A DNA stretch of 5,235 nucleotides. Source: Candidatus Kerfeldbacteria bacterium RIFOXYC2_FULL_38_9. Lineage in GTDB: Bacteria > Patescibacteriota > Patescibacteriia > UBA9570 > XYC2-FULL-38-9. The position numbers and the translations under genes are program-made. Below are positions 1 to 5,235 of this stretch, piece by piece; within the stretch, counting starts at the first letter, position 1; every line of letters begins with the position of its first letter. The DNA lies in assembly GCA_001818355.1 (NCBI GenBank), contig MHKJ01000016.1, positions 6,091-11,325 of the forward strand, in the 5' to 3' direction. Under the pieces are notes generated by a model that worked only from the letters and a program-made list of their open reading frames with translations, had not been told where the DNA came from and did no database searches.

Positions 1-249
1 AATTTAAAAACGGCAAAAAAATTCACAAAAATTTTCCAAAATCCTCAGCGAGCGGAAACCAAATTTTATCAAGAAATAGAATCTATTAAAAACAAAAATC
101 AGGCTCAAGCTTTTCTTGATAAATATCAAATTAACTGGCTAATTTTTTGGCCGGAAAATATGGACGCTAATTTTGTGCCTTATTTAATTCCTGTGAACAA
201 ACCGGTTTTTGAAAATAAAAAAATAATTATCTATGACCTTAAACCATAA
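1..249 (+). CDS. C-terminal end of an unidentified protein, possibly a polytopic membrane protein (5' end outside window)
   Basis: An open frame runs from the first base to TAA at 247-249 and gives 82 residues with no start in view. The piece is soluble: a lysine- and glutamine-rich helical stretch (about residues 1-40), then a hydrophobic strand with NWLIFWPEN (about 45-53), and a closing ENKKIIIYDLKP. An ending of the form 'helix, strand, then a short strand reading IYDL just before the stop' is common in the extracytoplasmic C-terminal domains of large membrane proteins such as PMT/ArnT-like glycosyltransferases and YfhO-like proteins. That resemblance is recalled pattern, not a demonstrated homology. 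The next gene's first possible ATG overlaps its last 17 bases, so the two are probably co-transcribed. Coding status is fairly safe; the family is not. Confidence 0.65.
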   Translation, partial: NLKTAKKFTKIFQNPQRAETKFYQEIESIKNKNQAQAFLDKYQINWLIFWPENMDANFVPYLIPVNKPVFENKKIIIYDLKP

Positions 250-496
250 TTTCAAAAAAAACATTATGGCACGTTTACTGCTTTTCTGCTTTCTTTCTTT
301 AGTTGTTACCATTGTCTTGCAAGCTCTGCATCCTTTGCGCCTGCAATTTTTAGGTGATACTTATGTGGATCATATTTTGGGCTATGATAGAAACATCGCT
401 CTCTTTTTTAATTTTGCTGTTTCTTCGGTGATTATCAATATTTGGGCGCTTTTTGTTCCAAAAACCAAAAACATTGACTTTTCTGAAAAAAAATAA
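233..496 (+). CDS. small two-helix membrane protein of unknown function
   Basis: The product has 87 residues. A short basic N-terminus (FKKN) precedes a first membrane helix at about residues 12-32. A polar loop follows, containing LGDTYVDHILGYDRN, then a second helix at about 55-77 and a lysine-rich tail. The positive-inside rule places both ends in the cytoplasm and the loop outside. I do not recognise the family. It is half the length of GtrA (four helices), and I see no reason to call it a fragment of one. It lies between a probable membrane protein and a polyprenyl-phosphate glycosyltransferase, so an accessory role in lipid-linked sugar handling is a reasonable guess. The start is uncertain: ATG at 233 overlaps the preceding gene by 17 bases, while ATG at 266 would give 76 residues beginning MARLLLF with a 16-base gap. 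Neither has a Shine-Dalgarno sequence. Confidence 0.65.
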   Translation: MTLNHNFKKNIMARLLLFCFLSLVVTIVLQALHPLRLQFLGDTYVDHILGYDRNIALFFNFAVSSVIINIWALFVPKTKNIDFSEKK

Positions 497-509
497 CAAA
501 ATACGGTGT

Positions 510-1439
510 ATGAAATATTCCGTCATTGTTCCTGTTTATAACGAACAGGACAACGTAAAAAAATTACACCAAGATATTGTCACTACTATGAGCGGCCTTG
601 ATGATGATTATGAAATAATTTTTGTAGATGACGGCAGTAGCGATGATACTGTAACACGTTTGCAAGAGCTTTCGCGGCTTTCGATTATTCAGTTACGCAA
701 AAACTTTGGACAAACCGCGGCTTTGGACGCGGGCATTAAACTGGCGCAAGGCGAGTACATTATTACCCTTGACGGCGACGGCCAAAACCCGCCCTCAGAA
801 ATACCAAAACTTATCAAAACCAGACAAGATGGCGATTATGATGTAGTTTCCGGTTGGCGCGCTCAAAGACAAGATCCGTTGATGAAAAAATTTGTCTCCC
901 GCGGCGCCAATGTTTTAAGAAAACTGCTGATCGATGATGGCATTCATGACAGCGGCTGTTCTTTAAAAATTTATAAAAAAGCCTGCTTTGACCAGTTGGA
1001 CTTGTATGGCGAAATGCATCGTTTTATTCCGGCAATTTTAAAATTAAAAGGATATACCGTAGGCGAAGTAATGGTTAAACATCAAGCGCGCACCAGCGGC
1101 ATTTCTAAATACAACTGGAAGCGCACCATTAAAGGATTTTTGGATATGATTGGCGTTTGGTTTTGGAAAAAATACGCAACCAGGCCTTTGCATTTATTCG
1201 GCGGCATCGGCATGCTGGCTATTTTGATCTCTTTTATTTTATTTCTATTTGTAGTTTATCAAAAAATTATTTTACACATCGACCTTTCCAATTCCATTTT
1301 AACCGAAATCACCTTTTTTGTTTTCATCATCGGCATTATTCTGGTAATTTTCGGTTTAATGAGCGATATGCTCTCTAAGTTGTATTTCGGCACCTCCAAA
1401 GACCGGGCGTACTCTATTAAAAAAATAACCAAAAAATAG
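510..1439 (+). CDS. family 2 glycosyltransferase, polyprenyl-phosphate sugar transferase type (DPM1/GtrB/ArnC-like)
   Basis: The enzyme probably moves a sugar from a nucleotide donor to a polyprenyl phosphate on the inner face of the membrane, supplying lipid-linked sugar for a surface glycan. The GT-A domain starts at once with YSVIVPVYNE (residues 3-12). It contains FVDDGSSDDT (38-47) for nucleotide binding, the metal-binding DxD-type motif LDGDGQ (87-92), and the subfamily-typical DSGCSLKIY (147-155), EMHRFIP (168-174) and a basic interface segment around HQARTSGISKY (191-201). Two membrane helices follow at about 228-250 and 265-285, then a short basic tail, as in GtrB/ArnC relatives. The 309-residue length fits the family. 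ATG 510 is chosen because it sits just ahead of the first beta strand; the in-frame ATG at 453 would add 19 unrelated residues read from inside the preceding gene. The sugar cannot be told from sequence. The stop is TAG, one base from the stop of the convergent epimerase gene. Confidence 0.92.
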   Translation: MKYSVIVPVYNEQDNVKKLHQDIVTTMSGLDDDYEIIFVDDGSSDDTVTRLQELSRLSIIQLRKNFGQTAALDAGIKLAQGEYIITLDGDGQNPPSEIPKLIKTRQDGDYDVVSGWRAQRQDPLMKKFVSRGANVLRKLLIDDGIHDSGCSLKIYKKACFDQLDLYGEMHRFIPAILKLKGYTVGEVMVKHQARTSGISKYNWKRTIKGFLDMIGVWFWKKYATRPLHLFGGIGMLAILISFILFLFVVYQKIILHIDLSNSILTEITFFVFIIGIILVIFGLMSDMLSKLYFGTSKDRAYSIKKITKK

Positions 1440-1440
1440 C

Positions 1441-2352
1441 CTAACCGTTTTTTAAATAATCTTTTACTCCCTCAGAAAAAGAATATTGCGCCTGCCAACC
1501 CAGTACAGTCTGCGCCTTTTTGGCATCAAGGCTGGAACGTAAGATTTCTCCCGGTCTTACCGCCTCATATTTTACCTGAGCGAGATTAGCAAAGTATTTT
1601 TTTAATTCATCATAAACTTGTTGATCGGTAATCTCTTGGCCTACACCCAAATTTAAAGTTACATTTTTCCCTTTGGTTAATCCCAACACATTAGCCGTTA
1701 CCACATCTTTGACATAAACATAATCGCGGGTTTTTGTACCGTCGCCAAAAATAATCGGACTTTTATGCTCTCTTAACAGCTCGGAAAAAATAGCCAGCAC
1801 TCCGGCCTCGCCGTGGGTATCCTGGCGCGGGCCGTAAATATTGGCATAACGGAAAATCAAATATTCAAAATGATTTACTCGCGCGTAATACTTAATCGCC
1901 TCTTCTCCCAACAATTTAGAAAGTCCGTAAGGAGATTCCGGCCGCGGCGCTACTTCTTCGGCAATAGGATATTTATCAACTCCACTGTAAATGGCGCCGC
2001 CCGTGGAAGAAAATATAAATTTACGAACTTTATTTTCGGAAGCGGCCACCAGTAAATTGATAGTGCCCGCGACATTAATATCCACAGTTTCCTTGGGATT
2101 GCTAACAGACTCTACCACATTGATAAAAGCGGCATGATGATTGATAACCTCTGGTTTTTCTTTTTGAATAATCTCTTTCATTTTAGGCATGTCCCGAATG
2201 TCTGCTTGGTAAAACACCGCTTTCTGAGGCAAGTTTTTTTTAAAACCATGATACAGATTATCCACAATTACTACCTCATGACCTAAACGCAAATATTGTT
2301 CAGCAATATTGGAAGCAATAAACCCGGCGCCACCGGTAATAAGAATTTTCAT
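1441..2352 (-). CDS. NAD-dependent sugar-nucleotide epimerase/dehydratase, UDP-glucose 4-epimerase-like (extended SDR)
   Basis: The product has 303 residues and is most like bacterial short-form UDP-glucose 4-epimerases, which interconvert UDP-glucose and UDP-galactose or related sugars in the cytoplasm. The Rossmann fold opens at residue 1 with TGGAGFIAS (6-14), and D31 at the end of beta-2 would contact the NAD ribose. The catalytic set is intact: SST (115-117) and YGLSK (142-146, the YxxxK motif). Further family motifs are RYANIYGPRQ (168-177), FGDGTKTRDYVYVKDV (202-217) and VRPGEILRSSLD (265-276). The third glycine of the usual GxxGxxG is alanine (A13), a substitution I recall from some members of this family. 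HldD (ADP-heptose 6-epimerase) is the alternative suggested by the neighbours, but the NIYGPRQ and GDGTxTRDY motifs fit the GalE-like group better. ATG at 2352 gives a normal N-terminus. The gene is transcribed away from the heptose-like operon and ends 1 base from the glycosyltransferase stop. Confidence 0.9.
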   Translation of the reverse strand: MKILITGGAGFIASNIAEQYLRLGHEVVIVDNLYHGFKKNLPQKAVFYQADIRDMPKMKEIIQKEKPEVINHHAAFINVVESVSNPKETVDINVAGTINLLVAASENKVRKFIFSSTGGAIYSGVDKYPIAEEVAPRPESPYGLSKLLGEEAIKYYARVNHFEYLIFRYANIYGPRQDTHGEAGVLAIFSELLREHKSPIIFGDGTKTRDYVYVKDVVTANVLGLTKGKNVTLNLGVGQEITDQQVYDELKKYFANLAQVKYEAVRPGEILRSSLDAKKAQTVLGWQAQYSFSEGVKDYLKNG

Positions 2353-2359
2353 AATTTAT

Positions 2360-2388
2360 TTGATTTATAAGTTAAAACAAGATATAAC
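2360..2388 (+). promoter_or_regulatory. candidate sigma-70-type promoter for the heptose-like operon
   Basis: TTGATT (2360-2365) and TATAAC (2383-2388) are separated by exactly 17 bases. They match the consensus at 4 of 6 and 5 of 6 positions. Transcription would begin near 2395, leaving about 37 bases before the proposed GTG start at 2432, and would exclude the upstream in-frame ATG at 2309 from the message. AT-rich background limits confidence. Confidence 0.4.
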
Positions 2389-2396
2389 AACTATAT

Positions 2397-2426
2397 ATTT
2401 TACCTTAAAACCCGATAAAAAATCAA
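2397..2426 (-). promoter_or_regulatory. candidate sigma-70-type promoter for the epimerase gene
   Basis: On the minus strand TTGATT (2426-2421) is followed after 18 bases by TAAAAT (2402-2397). These match the TTGACA/TATAAT consensus at 4 of 6 and 5 of 6 positions. Transcription would begin near 2390 and leave a leader of about 38 bases before the ATG at 2352. The region is very AT-rich, so chance matches are likely. A weaker alternative is TTGTTA (2390-2385) with TATAAA (2369-2364) at a 15-base spacing. Confidence 0.35.
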
Positions 2427-2431
2427 CTTTC

Positions 2432-3127
2432 GTGAATACCCTACCTAATCAGGCCATAATTTTGTGCGGGGGCTTGGGCACCAGATTGCGGCCATTAACT
2501 AAAACCACGCCCAAACCCATGGTGTTAATTGAAGATCGTCCTTTTTTAGAGCACCAAATAAATTACCTGAAAACTTTTGGTATTACTAATATTGTGCTGG
2601 CCACCGGTTATTTGCATGAAAAAATAGAAAAACATTTCGGACAACAAGTGCAATATTCCCGCGAAGAAAAAAAACTGGGAACAGCCGGGGCTTTAAAAAA
2701 TGCCGAAAAATTATTAAACGAAAATTTTTTAGTTTGCAACGGAGATACTTTTTTCAAACTCAACTATCAAAAATTTTTACAATTTCATCAAACCAAAAAC
2801 TCCGCCTGCACTTTAGCTTTAAAAACAGTCAACAATACGCAATCTGCCGGTTTTGTGCAAATTTCTCCGGAACAAAAAATTATCAATTTTGCGGAAAAAA
2901 ATCCCCAACTGCAAAAAGGCTTAATCAGTGCCGGCATTTATGTGATGCAAAAAACAATTCTTAAATTGATCCCTGAAAATCAAGAATGCTCTTTAGAATA
3001 CGAAATTTTTCCGAAACTTTTAAACCAAATGTACGGTTTTGTGGATTCTGGCTTTTTTATTGACATCGGCACTTTTAATAATTACCATAAATTTAAAAAA
3101 GAATTTACCTCCATTTTTTATGACTAA
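2432..3127 (+). CDS. hddC: sugar-1-phosphate nucleotidyltransferase, D-glycero-alpha-D-manno-heptose 1-phosphate guanylyltransferase-like (HddC-type)
   Basis: The enzyme joins a sugar 1-phosphate to a nucleoside triphosphate, releasing pyrophosphate. Best guess is GTP with heptose 1-phosphate, because the next gene encodes the matching HddA-like kinase. Motifs in the 231-residue product: GGLGTRLRPLT (13-23, nucleotide binding), PKPM (27-30), GTAGAL (83-88), NGD (103-105, metal and sugar-phosphate site), SAGIYV (166-171), SLEYEIFP (187-194) and FIDIGT (209-214). HddC proteins are about this length and lack the C-terminal extension of larger pyrophosphorylases. The start is the GTG at 2432, seven codons ahead of QAIILCGG. 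The in-frame ATG at 2309 would add 41 residues read from the antisense of the epimerase gene and past the candidate promoter. No Shine-Dalgarno sequence is visible. The gene overlaps the next by 8 bases. A mannose- or glucose-1-phosphate specificity cannot be excluded. Confidence 0.85.
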   Translation: MNTLPNQAIILCGGLGTRLRPLTKTTPKPMVLIEDRPFLEHQINYLKTFGITNIVLATGYLHEKIEKHFGQQVQYSREEKKLGTAGALKNAEKLLNENFLVCNGDTFFKLNYQKFLQFHQTKNSACTLALKTVNNTQSAGFVQISPEQKIINFAEKNPQLQKGLISAGIYVMQKTILKLIPENQECSLEYEIFPKLLNQMYGFVDSGFFIDIGTFNNYHKFKKEFTSIFYD

Positions 3128-4142
3128 AATTGTAAAATCACGCGCTCCCGTGCGCATCAGTTTCGGCGGCGGCGGTACAGATGTCAGCCCTTATACCGAA
3201 GAATACGGCGGAGCCGTGGTTAATGCCGCCATAAATAAATACGCTTTTTGCACCTTAAAACTACGAACCGATCAAAAAATTATTATCACCTCAGACGACT
3301 TTGAACAAACTTTAACCCTAGAAAACAAAGACGCCCTGATTTATGATGGAAATTTGGACGTAATAAAAGCGGTAATAAAAAAAATGCACAAATATAAGTG
3401 CGGTTTGGAAATAAGAACCCGCTGTGAAGTGGCTCCGCGTTCGGGTTTGGGAAGTTCAGCCGCGGTTTTTGCCAGCCTTATCGGCGCTTTTAATCATTTG
3501 GAAAAAGAATATCGCTTAGACGATTACGCTTTAGCCGAACTGGCTTATGACTTGGAACGGCGCGAATTAAAAAACTTAGGCGGACGCCAAGATCAGTACG
3601 CCGCTATTTTTGGCAATATCAATTTTTTGGAATTTAAAGGAAATGATTTTGTGCGCGTGCATCCTTTAAAATTAAAAAACGACGATCTTTATGAACTGGA
3701 AAGCAATTTACTGCTTTTGAATATCGGCTCGCGACAAGAATCCGGCGCCATTATTGAAGAGCAAACTAAAAACGCTAAGAGTGATAAAAAAACTTTAGAA
3801 GCCATGCATAAAACCAAAATTTTGGCGCAAGAAATAAAATACAGCTTACTGCGCGGAAATTTGACAGAGTTTGGCCAACTTTTAAATCAGGGCTGGCAGT
3901 TGAAAAAAATGTTTTCTGCTAAAATTTCCAATGAAAAAATTGACCACCTGTATCAAGAAATGAAAAAACTAGGAGCCTGGGGTGGAAAAATTACTGGCGC
4001 TGGCGGCGGCGGACATTTAATTGTGTATTGCCGGCCTTTTGCCAAACCTAAAATAGTCAAAAGAGCGGAAGAGCTTGGGGCCGTATATGTACCTTTTAAC
4101 TTTGATATGTTAGGATTAACCACCTGGGAAATAAACGAATAA
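3120..4142 (+). CDS. hddA: GHMP kinase, D-glycero-alpha-D-manno-heptose-7-phosphate kinase-like (HddA-type)
   Basis: HddA phosphorylates C1 of D-glycero-D-manno-heptose 7-phosphate to the alpha-1,7-bisphosphate in the GDP-heptose route. The 340-residue product opens with RAPVRISFGGGGTD (8-21), the sugar-binding signature of the heptose kinase/fucokinase branch of the GHMP family. The ATP-binding loop is SGLGSSAA (108-115), GGRQDQYAA (154-162) carries the likely catalytic aspartate D158, and GAGGGG (293-298) is GHMP motif 3. All key motifs are present and the length is normal for HddA. ATG 3120 is chosen because homologues begin a few residues before RAP; the in-frame ATG at 3039 lies inside the previous gene and would add 27 residues read out of frame from it. 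It overlaps the nucleotidyltransferase by 8 bases and ends 3 bases before the next ATG, so translation is probably coupled. L-fucokinase or another sugar kinase activity is the main alternative. Confidence 0.87.
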   Translation: MTKIVKSRAPVRISFGGGGTDVSPYTEEYGGAVVNAAINKYAFCTLKLRTDQKIIITSDDFEQTLTLENKDALIYDGNLDVIKAVIKKMHKYKCGLEIRTRCEVAPRSGLGSSAAVFASLIGAFNHLEKEYRLDDYALAELAYDLERRELKNLGGRQDQYAAIFGNINFLEFKGNDFVRVHPLKLKNDDLYELESNLLLLNIGSRQESGAIIEEQTKNAKSDKKTLEAMHKTKILAQEIKYSLLRGNLTEFGQLLNQGWQLKKMFSAKISNEKIDHLYQEMKKLGAWGGKITGAGGGGHLIVYCRPFAKPKIVKRAEELGAVYVPFNFDMLGLTTWEINE

Positions 4143-4145
4143 ACT

Positions 4146-5108
4146 ATGCAAAACAACCGATACGAAAAAATAATCAACACTTTTAAAAATCAACATCTTG
4201 CGGTAATTGGCGATATTATGCTGGATAATTTTATTTACGGCGATGTAGAAAGAATTTCTCCCGAGGCTCCGGTGCCAGTGGTAAAAATGGAAAAAGAACT
4301 GCTGGTTTGCGGCGGAGCGGGGAATGTGGCAATTAATATTTCCGAACTTAAAGCACAGGTCTCTTTGTTGGGTGTTGTAGGCGCGGATTTGGACGGAAAA
4401 CAGTTAAAACAGATTCTTAAAAAAAAGCACCTTAAGCAAGACGGGGTGTGTACTGTTAGGGATCGTCCCACTATTAAAAAAACCCGCATTGTGGCGCGCG
4501 GCCAACAAATTGTGCGAGTGGATCAAGAAGAAAATAAACCTTTGGATAAAAAAATTACTGCCCAGCTTTTACAGCAAATTAAAAAAAATATCGCCAACTG
4601 GAACGCTATTGTAATTTCTGACTATAACAAAGGCGTAGTAACTCAAGAGTTGATGGCTGGTTTGCAAAAGATTTGCCAAAATAAAAAAATTCCTCTTATC
4701 GGCGATACTAAACCGCAACAACACGATTTATTTAAAAATGTTACCCTTATTGCCCCTAATAAACACGAGGCCTTGCTGATGAGTAACAAAAAAACCGTAA
4801 AGCAAGCCGGACTGGCCTTGCAAAAAAAACTGCATTGCGCCGTACTGATAACCCAGGGTGCAGACGGTATGATGCTGTTTTCCAAAAACAAAATCACCAA
4901 TTTTCCCGTTACTCAGCAAGAGGTTTATGATGTGGTAGGCGCCGGAGATACGGTAGTAAGCAGTCTGGCTTTGGCTTTGGGCGCGGGCGCGGATTTGGCC
5001 ACTGCCACTATAATTGCCAATCATGCCGCTGGCGTGGCTGTTAGTAAAATCGGCACCGCAACCGTTTCCACGGCAGAACTAATTACTTCCTTAAAAAATG
5101 AAAAATAA
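4146..5108 (+). CDS. hldE1 (rfaE1): PfkB-family D-beta-D-heptose-7-phosphate kinase, stand-alone HldE/RfaE domain I
   Basis: The predicted product converts D-glycero-D-manno-heptose 7-phosphate to the beta-1,7-bisphosphate in the ADP-heptose route. It has 320 residues, about the size of the kinase half of the fused E. coli enzyme. The HldE signature GDIMLDNFIYGDVERISPEA (22-41) is followed by PfkB motif 1 at GGAGNVAIN (56-64), TRIVARGQQIVRVD (113-126), ISDYNKG (157-163), DTKP (187-190), APNKHEA (203-209) and PfkB motif 2 at DVVGAGDTV (262-270), where D268 is the catalytic base. The closing GTATVS (303-308) corresponds to the end of domain I in the fused enzyme. The frame then stops at TAA (5106-5108), 11 bases into the next gene, which encodes the missing adenylyltransferase half one frame over. 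ATG 4146 lies 3 bases after the previous stop, without a Shine-Dalgarno sequence. Confidence 0.9.
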   Translation: MQNNRYEKIINTFKNQHLAVIGDIMLDNFIYGDVERISPEAPVPVVKMEKELLVCGGAGNVAINISELKAQVSLLGVVGADLDGKQLKQILKKKHLKQDGVCTVRDRPTIKKTRIVARGQQIVRVDQEENKPLDKKITAQLLQQIKKNIANWNAIVISDYNKGVVTQELMAGLQKICQNKKIPLIGDTKPQQHDLFKNVTLIAPNKHEALLMSNKKTVKQAGLALQKKLHCAVLITQGADGMMLFSKNKITNFPVTQQEVYDVVGAGDTVVSSLALALGAGADLATATIIANHAAGVAVSKIGTATVSTAELITSLKNEK

Positions 5109-5235
5109 AAAAATTATCTCCCAAAAACAAGCCGCGCTACTTTTGGCGAAACTGAAAAAAAACGGAAAAAAAATAGTTGCCTTAAGCGGCAGTTTTGATT
5201 TGCTGCACAGCGGCCATGTTGTCTCTTTAAGCGAA
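5098..5235 (+). CDS. hldE2 (rfaE2): N-terminal part of a cytidylyltransferase-fold enzyme, probably D-beta-D-heptose 1-phosphate adenylyltransferase, HldE/RfaE domain II (3' end outside window)
   Basis: The first 46 residues are visible. A lysine-rich helix is followed by the first strand and nucleotide-binding loop KIVALSGSFDLLHSGHV (25-41), including the HxGH motif (37-40) of the nucleotidyltransferase superfamily. In the heptose route this domain transfers AMP from ATP to heptose 1-phosphate to form ADP-heptose. The layout of about 25 residues before the motif is that expected of stand-alone RfaE2 proteins. The same fold also serves glycerol-3-phosphate cytidylyltransferase (TagD) and FAD synthetase-like enzymes, and the visible part cannot separate them; the assignment rests mainly on the kinase directly upstream. 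The normally seen TNGCFD is SGSFD here. The start ATG overlaps the kinase's end by 11 bases. Confidence 0.75.
   Translation, partial: MKNKKIISQKQAALLLAKLKKNGKKIVALSGSFDLLHSGHVVSLSE

Noticed and set aside
453..509. Upstream ATG extending the glycosyltransferase by 19 residues
   Set aside because: The extra stretch is lysine-rich sequence read out of frame through the end of the small membrane protein, and the GT-A fold begins right after the ATG at 510.
1417..1455. Possible bidirectional terminator between the convergent genes
   Set aside because: The only pairing is eight A/T base pairs around a 23-base loop; there is no GC stem.
1813..2055. 80-residue plus-strand open frame antisense to the epimerase
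   Set aside because: Its composition shows no domain, and it lies wholly across the conserved catalytic part of the epimerase gene.
2309..2431. Upstream ATG extending the nucleotidyltransferase by 41 residues
   Set aside because: It lies inside the epimerase gene on the opposite strand and upstream of the candidate promoter; the added residues look like translated AT-rich spacer and are not part of the fold.
3039..3119. Upstream ATG giving the GHMP kinase a hydrophobic signal-like N-terminus
   Set aside because: The hydrophobic run is an out-of-frame reading of the nucleotidyltransferase C-terminus; family members start just before RAPxRISF and are cytoplasmic.
3165..3176. GGC-rich tract resembling a short repeat (also near 4000-4013)
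   Set aside because: It encodes the conserved glycine-rich GHMP motifs of the kinase and is explained by protein function.
4235..5024. Three minus-strand open frames opposite the PfkB kinase, plus one at 3953-4180
   Set aside because: All are antisense to strongly conserved kinase motifs, show no recognisable domain, and have no starts with supporting signals.
1..5235. Absence of TGA as a stop codon, suggesting TGA reassignment as in Gracilibacteria
   Set aside because: Only seven stops are seen (five TAA, two TAG), which is unremarkable at this base composition, and no gene contains an in-frame TGA that would need recoding.

Overview
The window is a compact surface-sugar locus from an AT-rich bacterium. 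Seven genes (one cut at each end, five complete) cover almost all of it; the only real intergenic gap is about 79 bp at 2353-2431. Codon use is A/T-ending and lysine-rich, genes overlap or nearly touch, and no start codon has a convincing Shine-Dalgarno sequence. Together these features suggest a small-genome, uncultivated lineage such as Patescibacteria (CPR). That assignment is an inference from style, not from a marker gene. The standard genetic code reads every gene without interruption.

Left block (1-1439, + strand): the C-terminal tail of an unidentified protein, probably the extracytoplasmic end of a large membrane protein; a small two-helix membrane protein of unknown function; and a family 2 glycosyltransferase of the polyprenyl-phosphate glycosyltransferase type (DPM1/GtrB/ArnC-like) with two C-terminal membrane helices. 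This looks like a module that loads a sugar onto a lipid carrier at the membrane.

Middle (1441-2352, - strand): a UDP-glucose 4-epimerase-like extended SDR enzyme. It converges on the glycosyltransferase with one base between the stop codons and diverges from the right-hand operon.

Right block (2432-5235, + strand): four tightly packed genes that resemble heptose-nucleotide enzymes: an HddC-like nucleotidyltransferase, an HddA-like GHMP kinase, a PfkB-type kinase matching the N-terminal half of HldE/RfaE, and the start of a cytidylyltransferase-fold protein matching the C-terminal half of HldE. The first two belong to the known GDP-D-alpha-D-heptose route, the last two to the ADP-D-beta-D-heptose route. 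Both kinases would use the same substrate, D-glycero-D-manno-heptose 7-phosphate, giving opposite anomers. The isomerase GmhA and phosphatase GmhB are not in this window and may lie downstream.

The most interesting points are the two heptose branches in one operon, the split hldE whose halves are one base out of frame across an A6 run, and a candidate pair of face-to-face promoters in the divergent gap. No RNA genes, mobile elements, CRISPR arrays, long repeats or clear intrinsic terminators were seen.
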